Origin: Mangrovimicrobium sp033283265
GTDB lineage: Bacteria > Pseudomonadota > Gammaproteobacteria > Pseudomonadales > Halieaceae
Direction of reading: 5' to 3'
NCBI GenBank assembly: GCA_033283265.1
Contig: JAWMQN010000001.1
Span: forward strand, 1,488,001 to 1,552,000
DNA: 64,000 nt
The position numbers and the translations under genes are program-made. Position 1 is the first letter of the stretch. Every line of letters begins with the position of its first letter. Shown piece by piece: positions 8,660 through 20,157 of this stretch. A model generated the notes under the pieces. It saw only the letters and a program-made list of their open reading frames with translations. It had not been told where the DNA came from and made no database searches.

Positions 8660-9436
8660 ATGAACCCCTTTGACTTGAGCGGCAGGGTTGCCATCGTCAC
8701 CGGCTCCTCCCGGGGCATCGGCCGCGCCATCGCCGAGGCCTTCGCCGCGGCGGGTGCCAGCGTGGTGATCTCCAGCCGCAAGCAGGAGGCCTGCGAGGCA
8801 GTCGCGCAGGCGATCAACGCCAGTCATGGCGAGGAACGGGCCGTGGCCATGGCCGCCAGCATTTCCGACAAGGCCGCCCTGCAGGCGCTGGTCGACGCCA
8901 CCGAAGAGCGCTTCGGCAGGATCGACATCCTGGTCTGCAACGCGGCGTCCAACCCGCATTTCGGTTCACTGGCCACGATCAGCGACGAGCAGTTCCGCAA
9001 GATTCTCGACAACAACGTGCTGGCCAATCACTGGTTGATCAACATGGTCGCACCGGGCATGCGCTCGCGCGGCGAGGGTTCGATCATCCTGGTGTCCTCG
9101 GTGGGAGGCTTCATCGGCAGTGACAGCATCGGCGCCTACAACATCTCCAAGGCGGCGGACCTGCAACTGGTGCGCAACCTGGCGGTGGAATTCGGCGCCG
9201 GCAAGGTGCGTATCAACGCCATCGCCCCGGGCATCATCCGCACCGACTTCGCCCGCGCCCTGTGGGAAGACCCCAGGGCCGAGGCTGCTTTCCGGCGCGG
9301 CGTGCCCCTGGGCCGCATCGGCGAGCCGGAGGAAATCGCCGGTGCCGCGGTGTTCCTCGCCTCCAGCGCCTCCTCCTACATGACCGGGCAGAGCGTGATC
9401 ATCGACGGTGGCATGACCATCAAGGGCTCACTGTGA
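8660..9436 (+). CDS. Short-chain dehydrogenase/reductase
   Basis: A classical SDR of 258 residues. It shows TGSSRGIGRAIA for dinucleotide binding, CNAAS at the NNAG position, VSSVGG with the catalytic Ser, YNISK with the catalytic Tyr and Lys, and a C-terminal GQSVIIDGGM segment. Such enzymes interconvert hydroxyl and keto groups with NAD(P). It is the first gene after the perfect palindrome at 8548-8571 and is followed after 86 bases by the hydratase/dehydrogenase fusion, so it probably acts in the same degradation route. Confidence 0.87.
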   Translation: MNPFDLSGRVAIVTGSSRGIGRAIAEAFAAAGASVVISSRKQEACEAVAQAINASHGEERAVAMAASISDKAALQALVDATEERFGRIDILVCNAASNPHFGSLATISDEQFRKILDNNVLANHWLINMVAPGMRSRGEGSIILVSSVGGFIGSDSIGAYNISKAADLQLVRNLAVEFGAGKVRINAIAPGIIRTDFARALWEDPRAEAAFRRGVPLGRIGEPEEIAGAAVFLASSASSYMTGQSVIIDGGMTIKGSL

Positions 9437-9481
9437 ACCCGGACAGCGCCTGCGTCATCCCGTTTTCTCGCGCGTAAATTG

Positions 9482-9514
9482 CACTGACCAGGCACTGACC
9501 AGGCCTTGACCAAG
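9482..9514 (+). repeat. Three 11-base direct repeats upstream of the hydratase/dehydrogenase gene
   Basis: CACTGACCAGG occurs twice in direct succession, followed by the related CCTTGACCAAG, ending nine bases before the ATG at 9523. The 11-base period is about one helical turn. The unit contains TGACC, also seen in the right half-sites of two of the palindromes. Confidence 0.55.
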
Positions 9515-9522
9515 AGAGCAAA

Positions 9523-11553
<2,031 letters not shown>

Positions 11554-11598
11554 CTACAGCGCAATCGCATAAACCCAACATCACCAGGGAATGACGCC

Positions 11599-12795
11599 AT
11601 GAACCTTAATTTCACCGCCGAGGAAGAGGCCTTCAGGGAAGAAGTGCGCGCCTTCCTGCGCGACAGGCTGCCCACCCGGATCGCGGAAAAAGTCCGCACC
11701 CACAAGCGCCTGGACAAACAGGACATGGAGGAGTGGCACGCCATTCTCAACCAGCGCGGCTGGTACGCCCCGCACTGGCCGCTCGAGTACGGCGGCACCG
11801 GCTGGACGGTGGCCCAGGAACATATCTTCGACGTCGAGTGCTTCCTCGCCCACGCGCCGATGATCGTGCCCTTCGGCGTCTCCATGCTCGGCCCGGTGCT
11901 GATCAGGTACGGCTCCGCGGCCCAGCGCCAGCACTGGCTGCCGCGCATCCTCAATGGCGATGACTTCTGGTGCCAGGGCTACTCCGAGCCCGGCGCCGGC
12001 TCCGACCTCGCCAGCCTCAAGACCAGCGCCGTGCGCGACGGCGAGCACTATGTCGTCAACGGGCAGAAGACCTGGACCACCTGGGGCCACCACGCCAACA
12101 TGATTTTCTGCCTGGTGCGCACTTCCAGCGAGGGCAAGCGCCAGCAGGGCATCTCCTTCCTGCTGATCGACATGACCACCCCGGGGGTCGAGGTGCGCCC
12201 GATCACCCTGCTCGACGGCGAACACGAGGTCAACGAGGTGTTCTTCACCGACGTGCGTGTGCCGGTGGAAAACCTGGTCGGCGAGGAAAACATGGGCTGG
12301 ACCTACGCCAAGTACCTGCTCACCTACGAGCGCACCAACATCGCCGGGCTGGGTCACGCGATGGCGGCCTTCGAACAACTGAAGCACGTGGTGAGCGGGC
12401 AGCGCAAGAACGGCAGGCCGCTGATTGAAGACCCGGCTTTTGCCGCGCGCATGGCACGGGTCGAGATCGACCTGGAGAACGTGAAGACCACCAACCTGCG
12501 GGTGCTCGCCGCCACCGGCCAGGGCGCCGCGCCGGCCGCGGAGGGCTCGATGCTGAAAATCCGCGGCACCGAATTGCGCCAGGAAATCAGCAGCCTGATG
12601 CGCCGCGCCCTCGGCCCCTACGCCCGGCCCTTCGTCTTCGAGGCCATGGAGGAAGGCTACAGCGGCGAACCCATCGGCCCCGAGTACGCCGCACCGCTGG
12701 CGGCGAACTACTTCAACAACCGCAAACTGTCGATCTACGGCGGCTCCAACGAGGTGCAGCGCGAGATCATCACCAAGACCATCCTGGAGCTCTGA
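11599..12795 (+). CDS. Acyl-CoA dehydrogenase, subunit 1 of a heteromeric pair
   Basis: An FAD enzyme subunit of 398 residues introducing an alpha,beta double bond into an acyl-CoA. It has GYSEPGAGSDLASLKT (flavin and substrate loop) and QKTWTTWGHHA, and ends with the FAD-contacting segment YGGSNEVQREII. It lacks the GGxGxxxE segment that carries the catalytic Glu in ordinary acyl-CoA dehydrogenases. The next gene, two bases away, has that segment but lacks the YGGSNEVQR motif. This complementarity matches alpha2beta2 steroid acyl-CoA dehydrogenases such as ChsE1-ChsE2, in which only two full active sites form per tetramer. Closest recalled relatives are FadE29-like. Confidence 0.9.
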   Translation: MNLNFTAEEEAFREEVRAFLRDRLPTRIAEKVRTHKRLDKQDMEEWHAILNQRGWYAPHWPLEYGGTGWTVAQEHIFDVECFLAHAPMIVPFGVSMLGPVLIRYGSAAQRQHWLPRILNGDDFWCQGYSEPGAGSDLASLKTSAVRDGEHYVVNGQKTWTTWGHHANMIFCLVRTSSEGKRQQGISFLLIDMTTPGVEVRPITLLDGEHEVNEVFFTDVRVPVENLVGEENMGWTYAKYLLTYERTNIAGLGHAMAAFEQLKHVVSGQRKNGRPLIEDPAFAARMARVEIDLENVKTTNLRVLAATGQGAAPAAEGSMLKIRGTELRQEISSLMRRALGPYARPFVFEAMEEGYSGEPIGPEYAAPLAANYFNNRKLSIYGGSNEVQREIITKTILEL

Positions 12796-12797
12796 GC

Positions 12798-13916
<1,119 letters not shown>

Positions 13917-13922
<6 letters not shown>

Positions 13923-13941
13923 TCAGGCAAAATTGACCGTG
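13917..13941. promoter_or_regulatory. Operator-like palindrome, island copy 4
   Basis: AGTCAG-GCAAAA-TTGACC at 13921-13938 differs from the perfect site at 8548-8571 by one base in each half and keeps the six-base spacer. It overlaps the stop of the second acyl-CoA dehydrogenase and lies about 55 bases before the double MarR gene, suggesting autoregulation. Confidence 0.45.
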
Positions 13942-13991
13942 TTTGGCCGGTTCATTACAGTGCGGGAGTATCGACCCTGAACAGCGACCTG

Positions 13992-15008
13992 ATGGAAGAC
14001 CCGACAACCTGGCTCAAATACCGCAGCAACTTCCCGCGCAAGTTGCTGGCGGTGACCCATTACCTGCAGACTGAAATCATCCGGGTCATGGCCATGCGCA
14101 GCGGTCACAACCAGCTCAGGCGCAACTTCGAACCCTACCTGATGCTGATCAACGATGGCTGCAACGGTCTCAGCGAGCTGGCCGCCAACCTGAAGATCAC
14201 CAAGCAGGCAGCGGCGCAAACCGTGTCGGAGCTGGTGCGGCTGGGCTATGTCGAGCGCAGCCAGAGCGCCGAGGACGGGCGCGCCAAGACGCTGACCATC
14301 ACCCGCTCCGGGCAACAGATGATGGCCGACGGCATGCGCGCCTACCTCGTGGTGGAAAAGCGTTTCCTCGAGTTCGCCAGCGCGCGCCAGCTGGAAGCCG
14401 CGCTGTCGAGCCTCATCGCGATCAACCGCGCGCTGTCCCTCAGCCACTTCAATCCCGGGCGGCAGTCGGCCGGCCGCGGCGGGCTCGGCGTGCTGCTGTC
14501 GCGGGTCAGTGACTACATGAGCTACCGCCTGATGGAACTGACCCGCGCCCAGGGGCACGCCAACCTGAAACTGTCCTTCGCCCATGTGCTCACCCTGCTG
14601 CGCCCCAAAGGCACGAAAATCCAGGACATCGTCAGGGTGCGCGGGCTGAGCAAACAGGCGGTCGGCGCGATTGCCAACGAACTGGAAGAGCTCGGCTACA
14701 TCTACCGCAAGTCGGACCCGGAATCGCCGCGGCAGCAGCGCCTGCACCTCACCGAGCATGGCTTCGCGCTGCTACAGCACTCCGCCACCAGCGTCGACCG
14801 GCTGGAAGCGGAACTGGCCGAACACATCGGCAAGACCAGGCTCAACGCGCTCAAGCGTTGCATGGAGACGATCTACGACGGGCTGGAACTGGCCAAGGTC
14901 GAATTCGGTGATTTCTTCGACCTCGAGCTGGAACAGCGCGCCGCCGAGTTGCAGGCGGAGCTGGGTCCGGAGCGGGCCCGGACCCTCGGGAAAATCCTCA
15001 GCAGCTGA
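13992..15008 (+). CDS. Double-domain MarR-type regulator
   Basis: A 338-residue protein with two successive MarR-like winged-helix units. The first has ELAANLKITKQAAAQTVSELVRLGYVER then DGRAKTLTITRSG; the second has IVRVRGLSKQAVGAIANELEELGYIYRK then RLHLTEHGFALL. In both the recognition helix contains a KQA(A/V) core and the wing ends in LT(I/E). Ordinary MarR proteins are about 140-170 residues and work as dimers, so this looks like a fused dimer that could bind an asymmetric site. It follows the acyl-CoA dehydrogenases and a degenerate copy of the island palindrome lies just upstream, making it the best candidate regulator of the island. The ligand is unknown, possibly an acyl-CoA. Confidence 0.82.
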   Translation: MEDPTTWLKYRSNFPRKLLAVTHYLQTEIIRVMAMRSGHNQLRRNFEPYLMLINDGCNGLSELAANLKITKQAAAQTVSELVRLGYVERSQSAEDGRAKTLTITRSGQQMMADGMRAYLVVEKRFLEFASARQLEAALSSLIAINRALSLSHFNPGRQSAGRGGLGVLLSRVSDYMSYRLMELTRAQGHANLKLSFAHVLTLLRPKGTKIQDIVRVRGLSKQAVGAIANELEELGYIYRKSDPESPRQQRLHLTEHGFALLQHSATSVDRLEAELAEHIGKTRLNALKRCMETIYDGLELAKVEFGDFFDLELEQRAAELQAELGPERARTLGKILSS

Positions 15009-15026
15009 TACTGTACCGGGCGGCCA

Positions 15027-16529
15027 TCACCCCCTGGCCGCCGCGCTCTTGCCGGCCATCCGGCCGGAGAAGGTCGCGTCACCCACCGACATGCCGCTGG
15101 CGTAACCGGCCGCGGTACGCGGAATCCCCGCTGCCGTCCTGCCCGCGGCGTAGAGCCCCGGGATCGGCCGCCGGTCGGGCGTGAGCACCTCGCCGCCGGG
15201 CAGGGTATCCAGCCCGCCGAGGGTGAAGACGGGATAGTAGGCGCCGCGGCCAATGGTGCAGTCCAGCGCGACATAGGGCGCCTTCAGTTCCCGCAGCCAG
15301 GCCGTGTCCTTGTGGTACAGCGCATCCTCGCCCACTGTGGCGCCGGCATTGTAGCCCGCGACAGTCGCCACCAGCGTTCCCGCCGGCAGTTGCAGCTCGG
15401 CCTCCAGTTCCTCTATCGTCTCGCCGGTCGCCGCCACCGGCGCCTGCAGGTAGCTGGCCTGTTCGTAGTCGGCGTAGGCCTCGACGTCCGCCACCAGGTA
15501 GACGCGGCGGGAGCCCAGGCGCTGCTGCTCGATCACCGCCTGGGCGACCCGCCCGTGATAGCAGTCCTCGTTGATGAAGCGCTGGCCCCTGTCGTTGACG
15601 AAGATGCCATAGGTAAGCGACGCCGGGGGGTAGAACGGCAGGGTGACGAAACACTCCTGCATGTTCACCACGCCGGCGCCGGCACCCTGGCCCATGAGGA
15701 TCCCGCTGCCGGTATCGCCGGGGTTGCCCAGCGGCGCCAGGTCCCCGGCGTAGAACGGCGCGTAGTGCTCGAGCATCTCCTGGTTCATGCAGAAGCCACC
15801 GGCGCAGAGGATCACCCCGCGGCGCACCCGGATGGGCACCTCCTGCATGTCGATGCGGGCGACCACGCCGACCACCGCGCCGTGGTCATCGGCGACCAGC
15901 GCGATGACCCGGGTGTCGTAGTGCACCGCGATGTTTTTTCTCTGTTCCACCTGCCCGGTGAGGATCTTCATCAACAGCGGACCGCCGTTGTCGCCGACGA
16001 CCTCCAGGTTGTGGCCCCGGGGCACCGGCTGCGCCGCCTCCCGGAAGGGCCAGGCCTTTTCGTTACCGGTGTAGAGCAGGCAGTCGTCGGTCAATGCCAT
16101 GATCGCCCGCTCCTTCAGCTCCGAGTGCTTGAAGGGCACGCCCATGCTCACCAGCCACTCGTAGTGGCCGACCGAGTTGTCGACGTAGCAGTCGATCTTG
16201 TCCGCATCGGCGTTGGCGCCGAACACTGCCTTGAGAAAGGCTTTCATGTTGTCCGAGGAGTCGGAGTAACCGCAGCTGCGCTGTACCGGGGTGCCGCCGT
16301 TGCCGCCCATGTACAGCTCGGCGCTGGACAGCGCGGTGGAACCGCCGCTGGCGCTGGCGAGTTCGAACAGCATCACTTGCGCGCCGGCGTCCGCCGCCTC
16401 GATTGCGGCGCAGGCCCCGGCGCCGCCGAAGCCGACGATCGCCACATCAGTCTCGAATTGCCATGCCCCGATATCGCGGCTGCGACGCGTCATTACCGGT
16501 GTACTGCCTGCCATACCCCTACCCTTCAC
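15027..16529 (-). CDS. FAD-dependent oxidoreductase, 3-ketosteroid dehydrogenase/fumarate reductase-like
   Basis: A 500-residue flavoprotein of the succinate dehydrogenase/fumarate reductase flavoprotein superfamily. An N-terminal dinucleotide fold (DVAIVGFGGAGACAAIEAA) is followed by SGGSTALSSAELYMGG, and the C-terminus has the second FAD contact IPGLYAAGRTAAGIPRTAAG. This arrangement is shared with 3-ketosteroid-delta-1- and delta-4-dehydrogenases and related fumarate reductase-like enzymes. The active-site tyrosines of KstD cannot be confirmed by eye, so the steroid assignment is a hypothesis drawn mainly from context. The gene converges on the double MarR gene with 18 bases between the stops. 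The ATG at 16529 was taken; Met6 is also possible. Confidence 0.83.
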   Translation of the reverse strand: MKGRGMAGSTPVMTRRSRDIGAWQFETDVAIVGFGGAGACAAIEAADAGAQVMLFELASASGGSTALSSAELYMGGNGGTPVQRSCGYSDSSDNMKAFLKAVFGANADADKIDCYVDNSVGHYEWLVSMGVPFKHSELKERAIMALTDDCLLYTGNEKAWPFREAAQPVPRGHNLEVVGDNGGPLLMKILTGQVEQRKNIAVHYDTRVIALVADDHGAVVGVVARIDMQEVPIRVRRGVILCAGGFCMNQEMLEHYAPFYAGDLAPLGNPGDTGSGILMGQGAGAGVVNMQECFVTLPFYPPASLTYGIFVNDRGQRFINEDCYHGRVAQAVIEQQRLGSRRVYLVADVEAYADYEQASYLQAPVAATGETIEELEAELQLPAGTLVATVAGYNAGATVGEDALYHKDTAWLRELKAPYVALDCTIGRGAYYPVFTLGGLDTLPGGEVLTPDRRPIPGLYAAGRTAAGIPRTAAGYASGMSVGDATFSGRMAGKSAAARG

Positions 16530-16560
16530 TGCTCCGGGTTTTATGCATCTTTGGCCCGGG

Positions 16561-16595
16561 AATAAAAAAGCCGGCCGACCAGTGTCAGGGCCGGC
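16561..16595 (-). terminator. Rho-independent terminator of the amidohydrolase gene
   Basis: On the minus strand GCCGGCC and GGCCGGC form a 7-bp stem with a 12-base loop followed by TTTTTTATT. It lies about 35 bases past the amidohydrolase stop and ahead of the flavoprotein gene, so the two minus-strand genes are probably separate transcripts. Confidence 0.8.
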
Positions 16596-16628
16596 ACACG
16601 GTGAAAAACCGCAAGGACCGCGAGCTGC

Positions 16629-17714
16629 TCAGAGCCCCAGGTTGAAGGACCTGGCCGCGTTGTCGCAGACGATCTTGCGACGGTCGGCGTCGGGAATGCC
16701 GGCCTCGGCAAACTGGCTGACCACCTGCTGCTGGGAGTTCGGCCAGCAGGTCGCGGGGTGCGGGAAGTCGGTCGACCAGTACAGGCAGTCCGCGCCGAAG
16801 GCCTTGTACATCTCGCGCAGGCCGTCCGGCTCGTACATGAAGGTCGCACCCATGTTGCGCTGGAAGTACTCGCTGGGCTTGAGCTTCATGCCGGGGAATT
16901 CATAGTGTTCATCCATGCGCGAATCGAGCCATTTCAGGAACATGGGAATCCAGGCCAGGAAGGGTTCGACCAGGATCACCTTGAGCTTCGGGTGGCGCTC
17001 GAGGGTACCGGTAAGGATCCAGAACATGATGGTCTCGTGCATCTGCATGATGGGCATGGCGGTGAAGATGCCTTTCTGCGGCGTCGGGTCGCTGCGGAAA
17101 ACTTTCCAGAAGTGTTCGCGCAGTTCCAGGTGGTTCAGCACGGCAATGCCGGTCTCTTCCAGCCTTGACCAGAGCGGGGCGTAGCGCTCGTCGTTCACCT
17201 CCGGCAGACCGAGTTCGCTGGGGAAGCTGGGAATCTGCACGGCGCGCGCACCTTTCGCCGCGAGGCGGTCCACTTCCTTGATGGCGAAATCGATGTCGAA
17301 CAGCGGCAGGTGGTAGGCGCTGAGCAGGCGGCTGGGATTGACCGAGGCAAATGCCGCCATGGCGTCATTGAAGCCGATGAAGGCGTCCTTCCAGGCGGGG
17401 CCCATCAGTTCGGGCGTGGCCAGTTTGTTGCCGCCGACCTCGGAGAAGATAACCTCGGCCTCGACCTGGTCCCTGTCCATGGCTTCCAGGCGCTTGTGCG
17501 GATCCAGGTAACCCGGATCCTGGGCGGCTTCCAGGTCGACGAAATCCTCCATCTGCAGGCCCGGCTGGCCGCCGCGCAACTCTTTCGCCTCGTAGGCATT
17601 CAGTTTTTCCCGCGCCACGTCCCAGGCTTCCCTGGTTTTGGTGGAAAAGTGCGCCTTGATGTAATCGTCGGAAAGGTAGGCATGCGAATCGGCAGAAATA
17701 AGACGTTCGGTCAT
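16629..17714 (-). CDS. Amidohydrolase-2 family metal-dependent hydrolase/decarboxylase
   Basis: A 361-residue TIM-barrel protein of the amidohydrolase_2 family, which includes decarboxylases and hydrolases of aromatic or lactone substrates. The N-terminal strand reads ISADSHAY (metal motif in reduced form), conserved His residues lie in LNHLELREHFW, and the C-terminal metal Asp is in YWSTDFPHPATCWP. Members of this group are common in steroid, bile-salt and aromatic degradation clusters of gammaproteobacteria and actinobacteria, often with unknown reaction. A strong terminator follows. The gene diverges from the AraC-type regulator at 18060, which may control it. Confidence 0.82.
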   Translation of the reverse strand: MTERLISADSHAYLSDDYIKAHFSTKTREAWDVAREKLNAYEAKELRGGQPGLQMEDFVDLEAAQDPGYLDPHKRLEAMDRDQVEAEVIFSEVGGNKLATPELMGPAWKDAFIGFNDAMAAFASVNPSRLLSAYHLPLFDIDFAIKEVDRLAAKGARAVQIPSFPSELGLPEVNDERYAPLWSRLEETGIAVLNHLELREHFWKVFRSDPTPQKGIFTAMPIMQMHETIMFWILTGTLERHPKLKVILVEPFLAWIPMFLKWLDSRMDEHYEFPGMKLKPSEYFQRNMGATFMYEPDGLREMYKAFGADCLYWSTDFPHPATCWPNSQQQVVSQFAEAGIPDADRRKIVCDNAARSFNLGL

Positions 17715-18059
17715 CGTTATATCCTCTGGTTGGGTACCTGAACTCTATACTGGGCAAAAGTGTAGGGGCCGCGATTGGCCGTGCATATATCCCTTTCTGA
17801 CAACCGGCGCCTACTTTTGTGACAGCTGGAATTAAATGCCACTTTTTGCGTGGCGCGGCGTGTTTACTGGTAGTATTTGCCCAAGAAAAAGGCCGGTTTC
17901 GTCAGGCTTTTTCGAGGTCGAGTAGTGTCCACCGGGACCGGTTTACCACGCTTGACCTGCAAGCCCGTAGACACCCGCGATCAACGCAATCGCATCCAGT
18001 AGGCAAAGGGTAGAAGCATAAATTTCTCAAGCAGCAGTGAGCCCCGACTTCCCCCGCTG
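17715..18059. promoter_or_regulatory. Divergent intergenic region, amidohydrolase / AraC regulator
   Basis: These 345 bases hold no gene I can support. They separate the minus-strand amidohydrolase from the plus-strand AraC-type gene and are AT-richer around 17790-17900. No copy of the AGTCAA palindrome is present, so this promoter pair may answer to the AraC regulator instead. Confidence 0.5.
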
Positions 18060-19148
18060 ATGGAGCGCTTCGTGCGCGCCATGATCCACGGCGCGACACG
18101 CCGGGGGCACGCGATCGAGACTGTCTTCAAGGCCGTTGAGGTCCCGATCTCCTATCCGGTCAGCGTGGCGGAGATCCCGCCGACACGTAAGGCACTGGCG
18201 ACTTTTCGCCGCGATGTCGAGAACTCCAAGCTGTCGCGTCCGGTACCGGACCTCGAGCAAGCCCTGGCCGTCAGCCCGGCGCTGTTTTTCGCCATGCAGC
18301 GCAATATCAAATGGCTGGTTGGCGACGATTTCTACGGTCTTACCGAGCATCCCTGCAAGGTCGGCACCTACCTGTTCATGATCGAGATCGCCATGAACTT
18401 CCACACCCTGGAGGAGGCGCTGGGCAAGGCCATCCGCTACTACCGCGTGGCCACCGAGGATATCCGCTTTTCCATGAGTCGCTCGGACCAGTTCGCCGAG
18501 ATCCGCGTGGAACTGGACAATCCCGAGTTGGATTACATGCACTTCCTCGTCGAGTGGCAACTGATGCTCTGGCACCGGTTCGCCAGCTGGCTGGTCGGCG
18601 AGGCGATACCGCTGACCCACGCCGAATTCGCCTATCCCATGCAGTCGCCGCTGGAGGACTACCAGCGCATGTTCTCGCGCAACTGCCTGTTCGAGCGCAA
18701 CTCGACCCTGATCCGCTTTCACGCCCGCTATCTCGACAAGTACAACGTGCGCAAGACGGCGGAGTTCAATGACTTCATGGACAGTCGCTACGACCTGGCC
18801 TACATACCGGGCGTCGACAGCGCCATGGCGCCCCGCCTGGAAGCCAAGCTCGAGCACTACTTCAACGAGACACTGAGCTTCTTTTCCATGGAAGATGCGG
18901 CCAGCGAAAACAACATGAGCAGCCAGACACTGCGCCGGCGGCTCGAGGAAGAAGGCACCAGCTTTCGCCAGATCAAGGACAACGTCCGGCGCAAGGTAGC
19001 CATGCAGTGGCTGCGTGATCCCGCGGTTCCAATCGCGGAAGTCGCGCGGCTGTCCGGCTTTGCCGACCCCAACGGCCTCTCGCGAGCAGTAAAAAGCTGG
19101 ACGGGGAAAAGTCCGTCTGAGTTCAGGGCCGGCATGCCGGCAGAGTAA
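18060..19148 (+). CDS. AraC-type transcriptional regulator
   Basis: A 362-residue regulator with an N-terminal ligand-sensing domain of the arabinose-binding_2 type (ISYPVSVAEIPPTRKALATF onwards) and a C-terminal AraC/XylS double helix-turn-helix. The latter includes SSQTLRRRLEEEGTSFRQI and IAEVARLSGFADPNGLSRAVKSW, with KSPSEFR at the end. The first in-frame ATG is at 18060; no other common start codon lies between it and the in-frame stop upstream. This family (OruR/ArgR-like) senses small metabolites. It lies between the divergent amidohydrolase and the downstream SDR/SnoaL operon and may regulate either. Confidence 0.85.
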   Translation: MERFVRAMIHGATRRGHAIETVFKAVEVPISYPVSVAEIPPTRKALATFRRDVENSKLSRPVPDLEQALAVSPALFFAMQRNIKWLVGDDFYGLTEHPCKVGTYLFMIEIAMNFHTLEEALGKAIRYYRVATEDIRFSMSRSDQFAEIRVELDNPELDYMHFLVEWQLMLWHRFASWLVGEAIPLTHAEFAYPMQSPLEDYQRMFSRNCLFERNSTLIRFHARYLDKYNVRKTAEFNDFMDSRYDLAYIPGVDSAMAPRLEAKLEHYFNETLSFFSMEDAASENNMSSQTLRRRLEEEGTSFRQIKDNVRRKVAMQWLRDPAVPIAEVARLSGFADPNGLSRAVKSWTGKSPSEFRAGMPAE

Positions 19149-19197
19149 TTGCCCTGCGCGATCGGCCTTGATCGACCACCACATCGCGACCGGCCCA

Positions 19198-19223
19198 TTT
19201 TAGTCAATTACCATTGACCAAAA
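19198..19223. promoter_or_regulatory. Operator-like palindrome, island copy 3
   Basis: TTTTAGTCAA-TTACCA-TTGACCAAAA is a 10-bp inverted repeat with one mismatch and a six-base spacer, matching the perfect site at 8548-8571. It is about 115 bases upstream of the GTG start of the SDR/SnoaL/SnoaL operon. Confidence 0.65.
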
Positions 19224-19337
19224 GTATCTCCATACTTACCATGGCGGGCATAAGATGACCCAGCACCGGGCAGCGGCCGCTTCCGCAAAACTGCTGGAAC
19301 CACAGGCAGCGCTGCGCGCAACGAGGAGAGGCTCCAA

Positions 19338-20105
19338 GTGACAGAACAATTTCCGCAAGGTATTGCACTGGTCGTCGGCGGCAGCGGCGGCACCGGTTCG
19401 GTGATCTGTGAAAAGTTCGCCGAGGCGGGCTCGGACGTCGCGCTCACCTACCACGGCAACGAGAACCGCGCGCGGGAAGTCGTAGAACTGGTGCAGTCCC
19501 ACGGCCGGCAGGCGGAGTGCCACCAGTTGTCCATCGGCGATGCGCCGCGGGTCGGGGCACTGGTCAGCGACCTGGCCTCGCGCCACCGCATCCACACTGT
19601 GGTGATCGCCGCGGGCTCGGACATCGAGCAGCTGATGATTCGCGACCTGACCCCGGCCAGGTGGCAGGCCGTGATCAACGCCGACCTCAACGGCTTCTTC
19701 AATATCGTCCACCACACACTGCCGCACATGAAGGCTGCGGGCGGCGGCTCCTACGTGCACATCAGTTCCGCCGGCCTGCACAGGTGGCCGGAGCGGGACG
19801 CGCTGTCAGTGGCGCCCAAGGCGGCGATCGAGAGCCTGGTCCAGGGCATCGCCAAGGAAGAGGGCCAGTTCGGCATCCGCGCCAACAGCGTGGCCATCGG
19901 CGTGATCAACTCCGGTATCTTCAAGCGCCTGTGGGCGGATGGCACCTTCGACGAGCAGTGGAAGGAGGCGGTGCAGGCGGGACTGTGCGTCAAGCGCTGG
20001 GGCGAACCGGAGGAAGTGGCCTATGCCACCGTCTACCTGGCCTCCAGCCGCGCGGGTTACGTGACCGGCCAGGTCCTGTCGGTGGACGGCGGCTACGGCG
20101 TCTGA
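19338..20105 (+). CDS. SDR-family protein lacking the catalytic tyrosine
   Basis: A 255-residue SDR fold starting at a GTG with GAGGAGAG upstream. The dinucleotide motif is GGSGGTGSVI rather than TGxxxGIG, the NNAG position reads AAGS, and HISSAG keeps the serines. The catalytic Tyr is replaced: the expected YxxxK reads SVAPK, with Ser157 and Lys161. The C-terminus GQVLSVDGGYGV is intact. Without Tyr the standard proton-relay mechanism is unlikely, so this may be a divergent reductase, a hydratase-like or binding protein, or a subunit. It heads an operon with two SnoaL-like genes downstream of operator copy 3. Confidence 0.8.
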   Translation: MTEQFPQGIALVVGGSGGTGSVICEKFAEAGSDVALTYHGNENRAREVVELVQSHGRQAECHQLSIGDAPRVGALVSDLASRHRIHTVVIAAGSDIEQLMIRDLTPARWQAVINADLNGFFNIVHHTLPHMKAAGGGSYVHISSAGLHRWPERDALSVAPKAAIESLVQGIAKEEGQFGIRANSVAIGVINSGIFKRLWADGTFDEQWKEAVQAGLCVKRWGEPEEVAYATVYLASSRAGYVTGQVLSVDGGYGV

Positions 20106-20157
20106 AGCGACAGGCCCGCCGATTCGACAGCCCATTCGACAACAACAGGAGCGGCAC

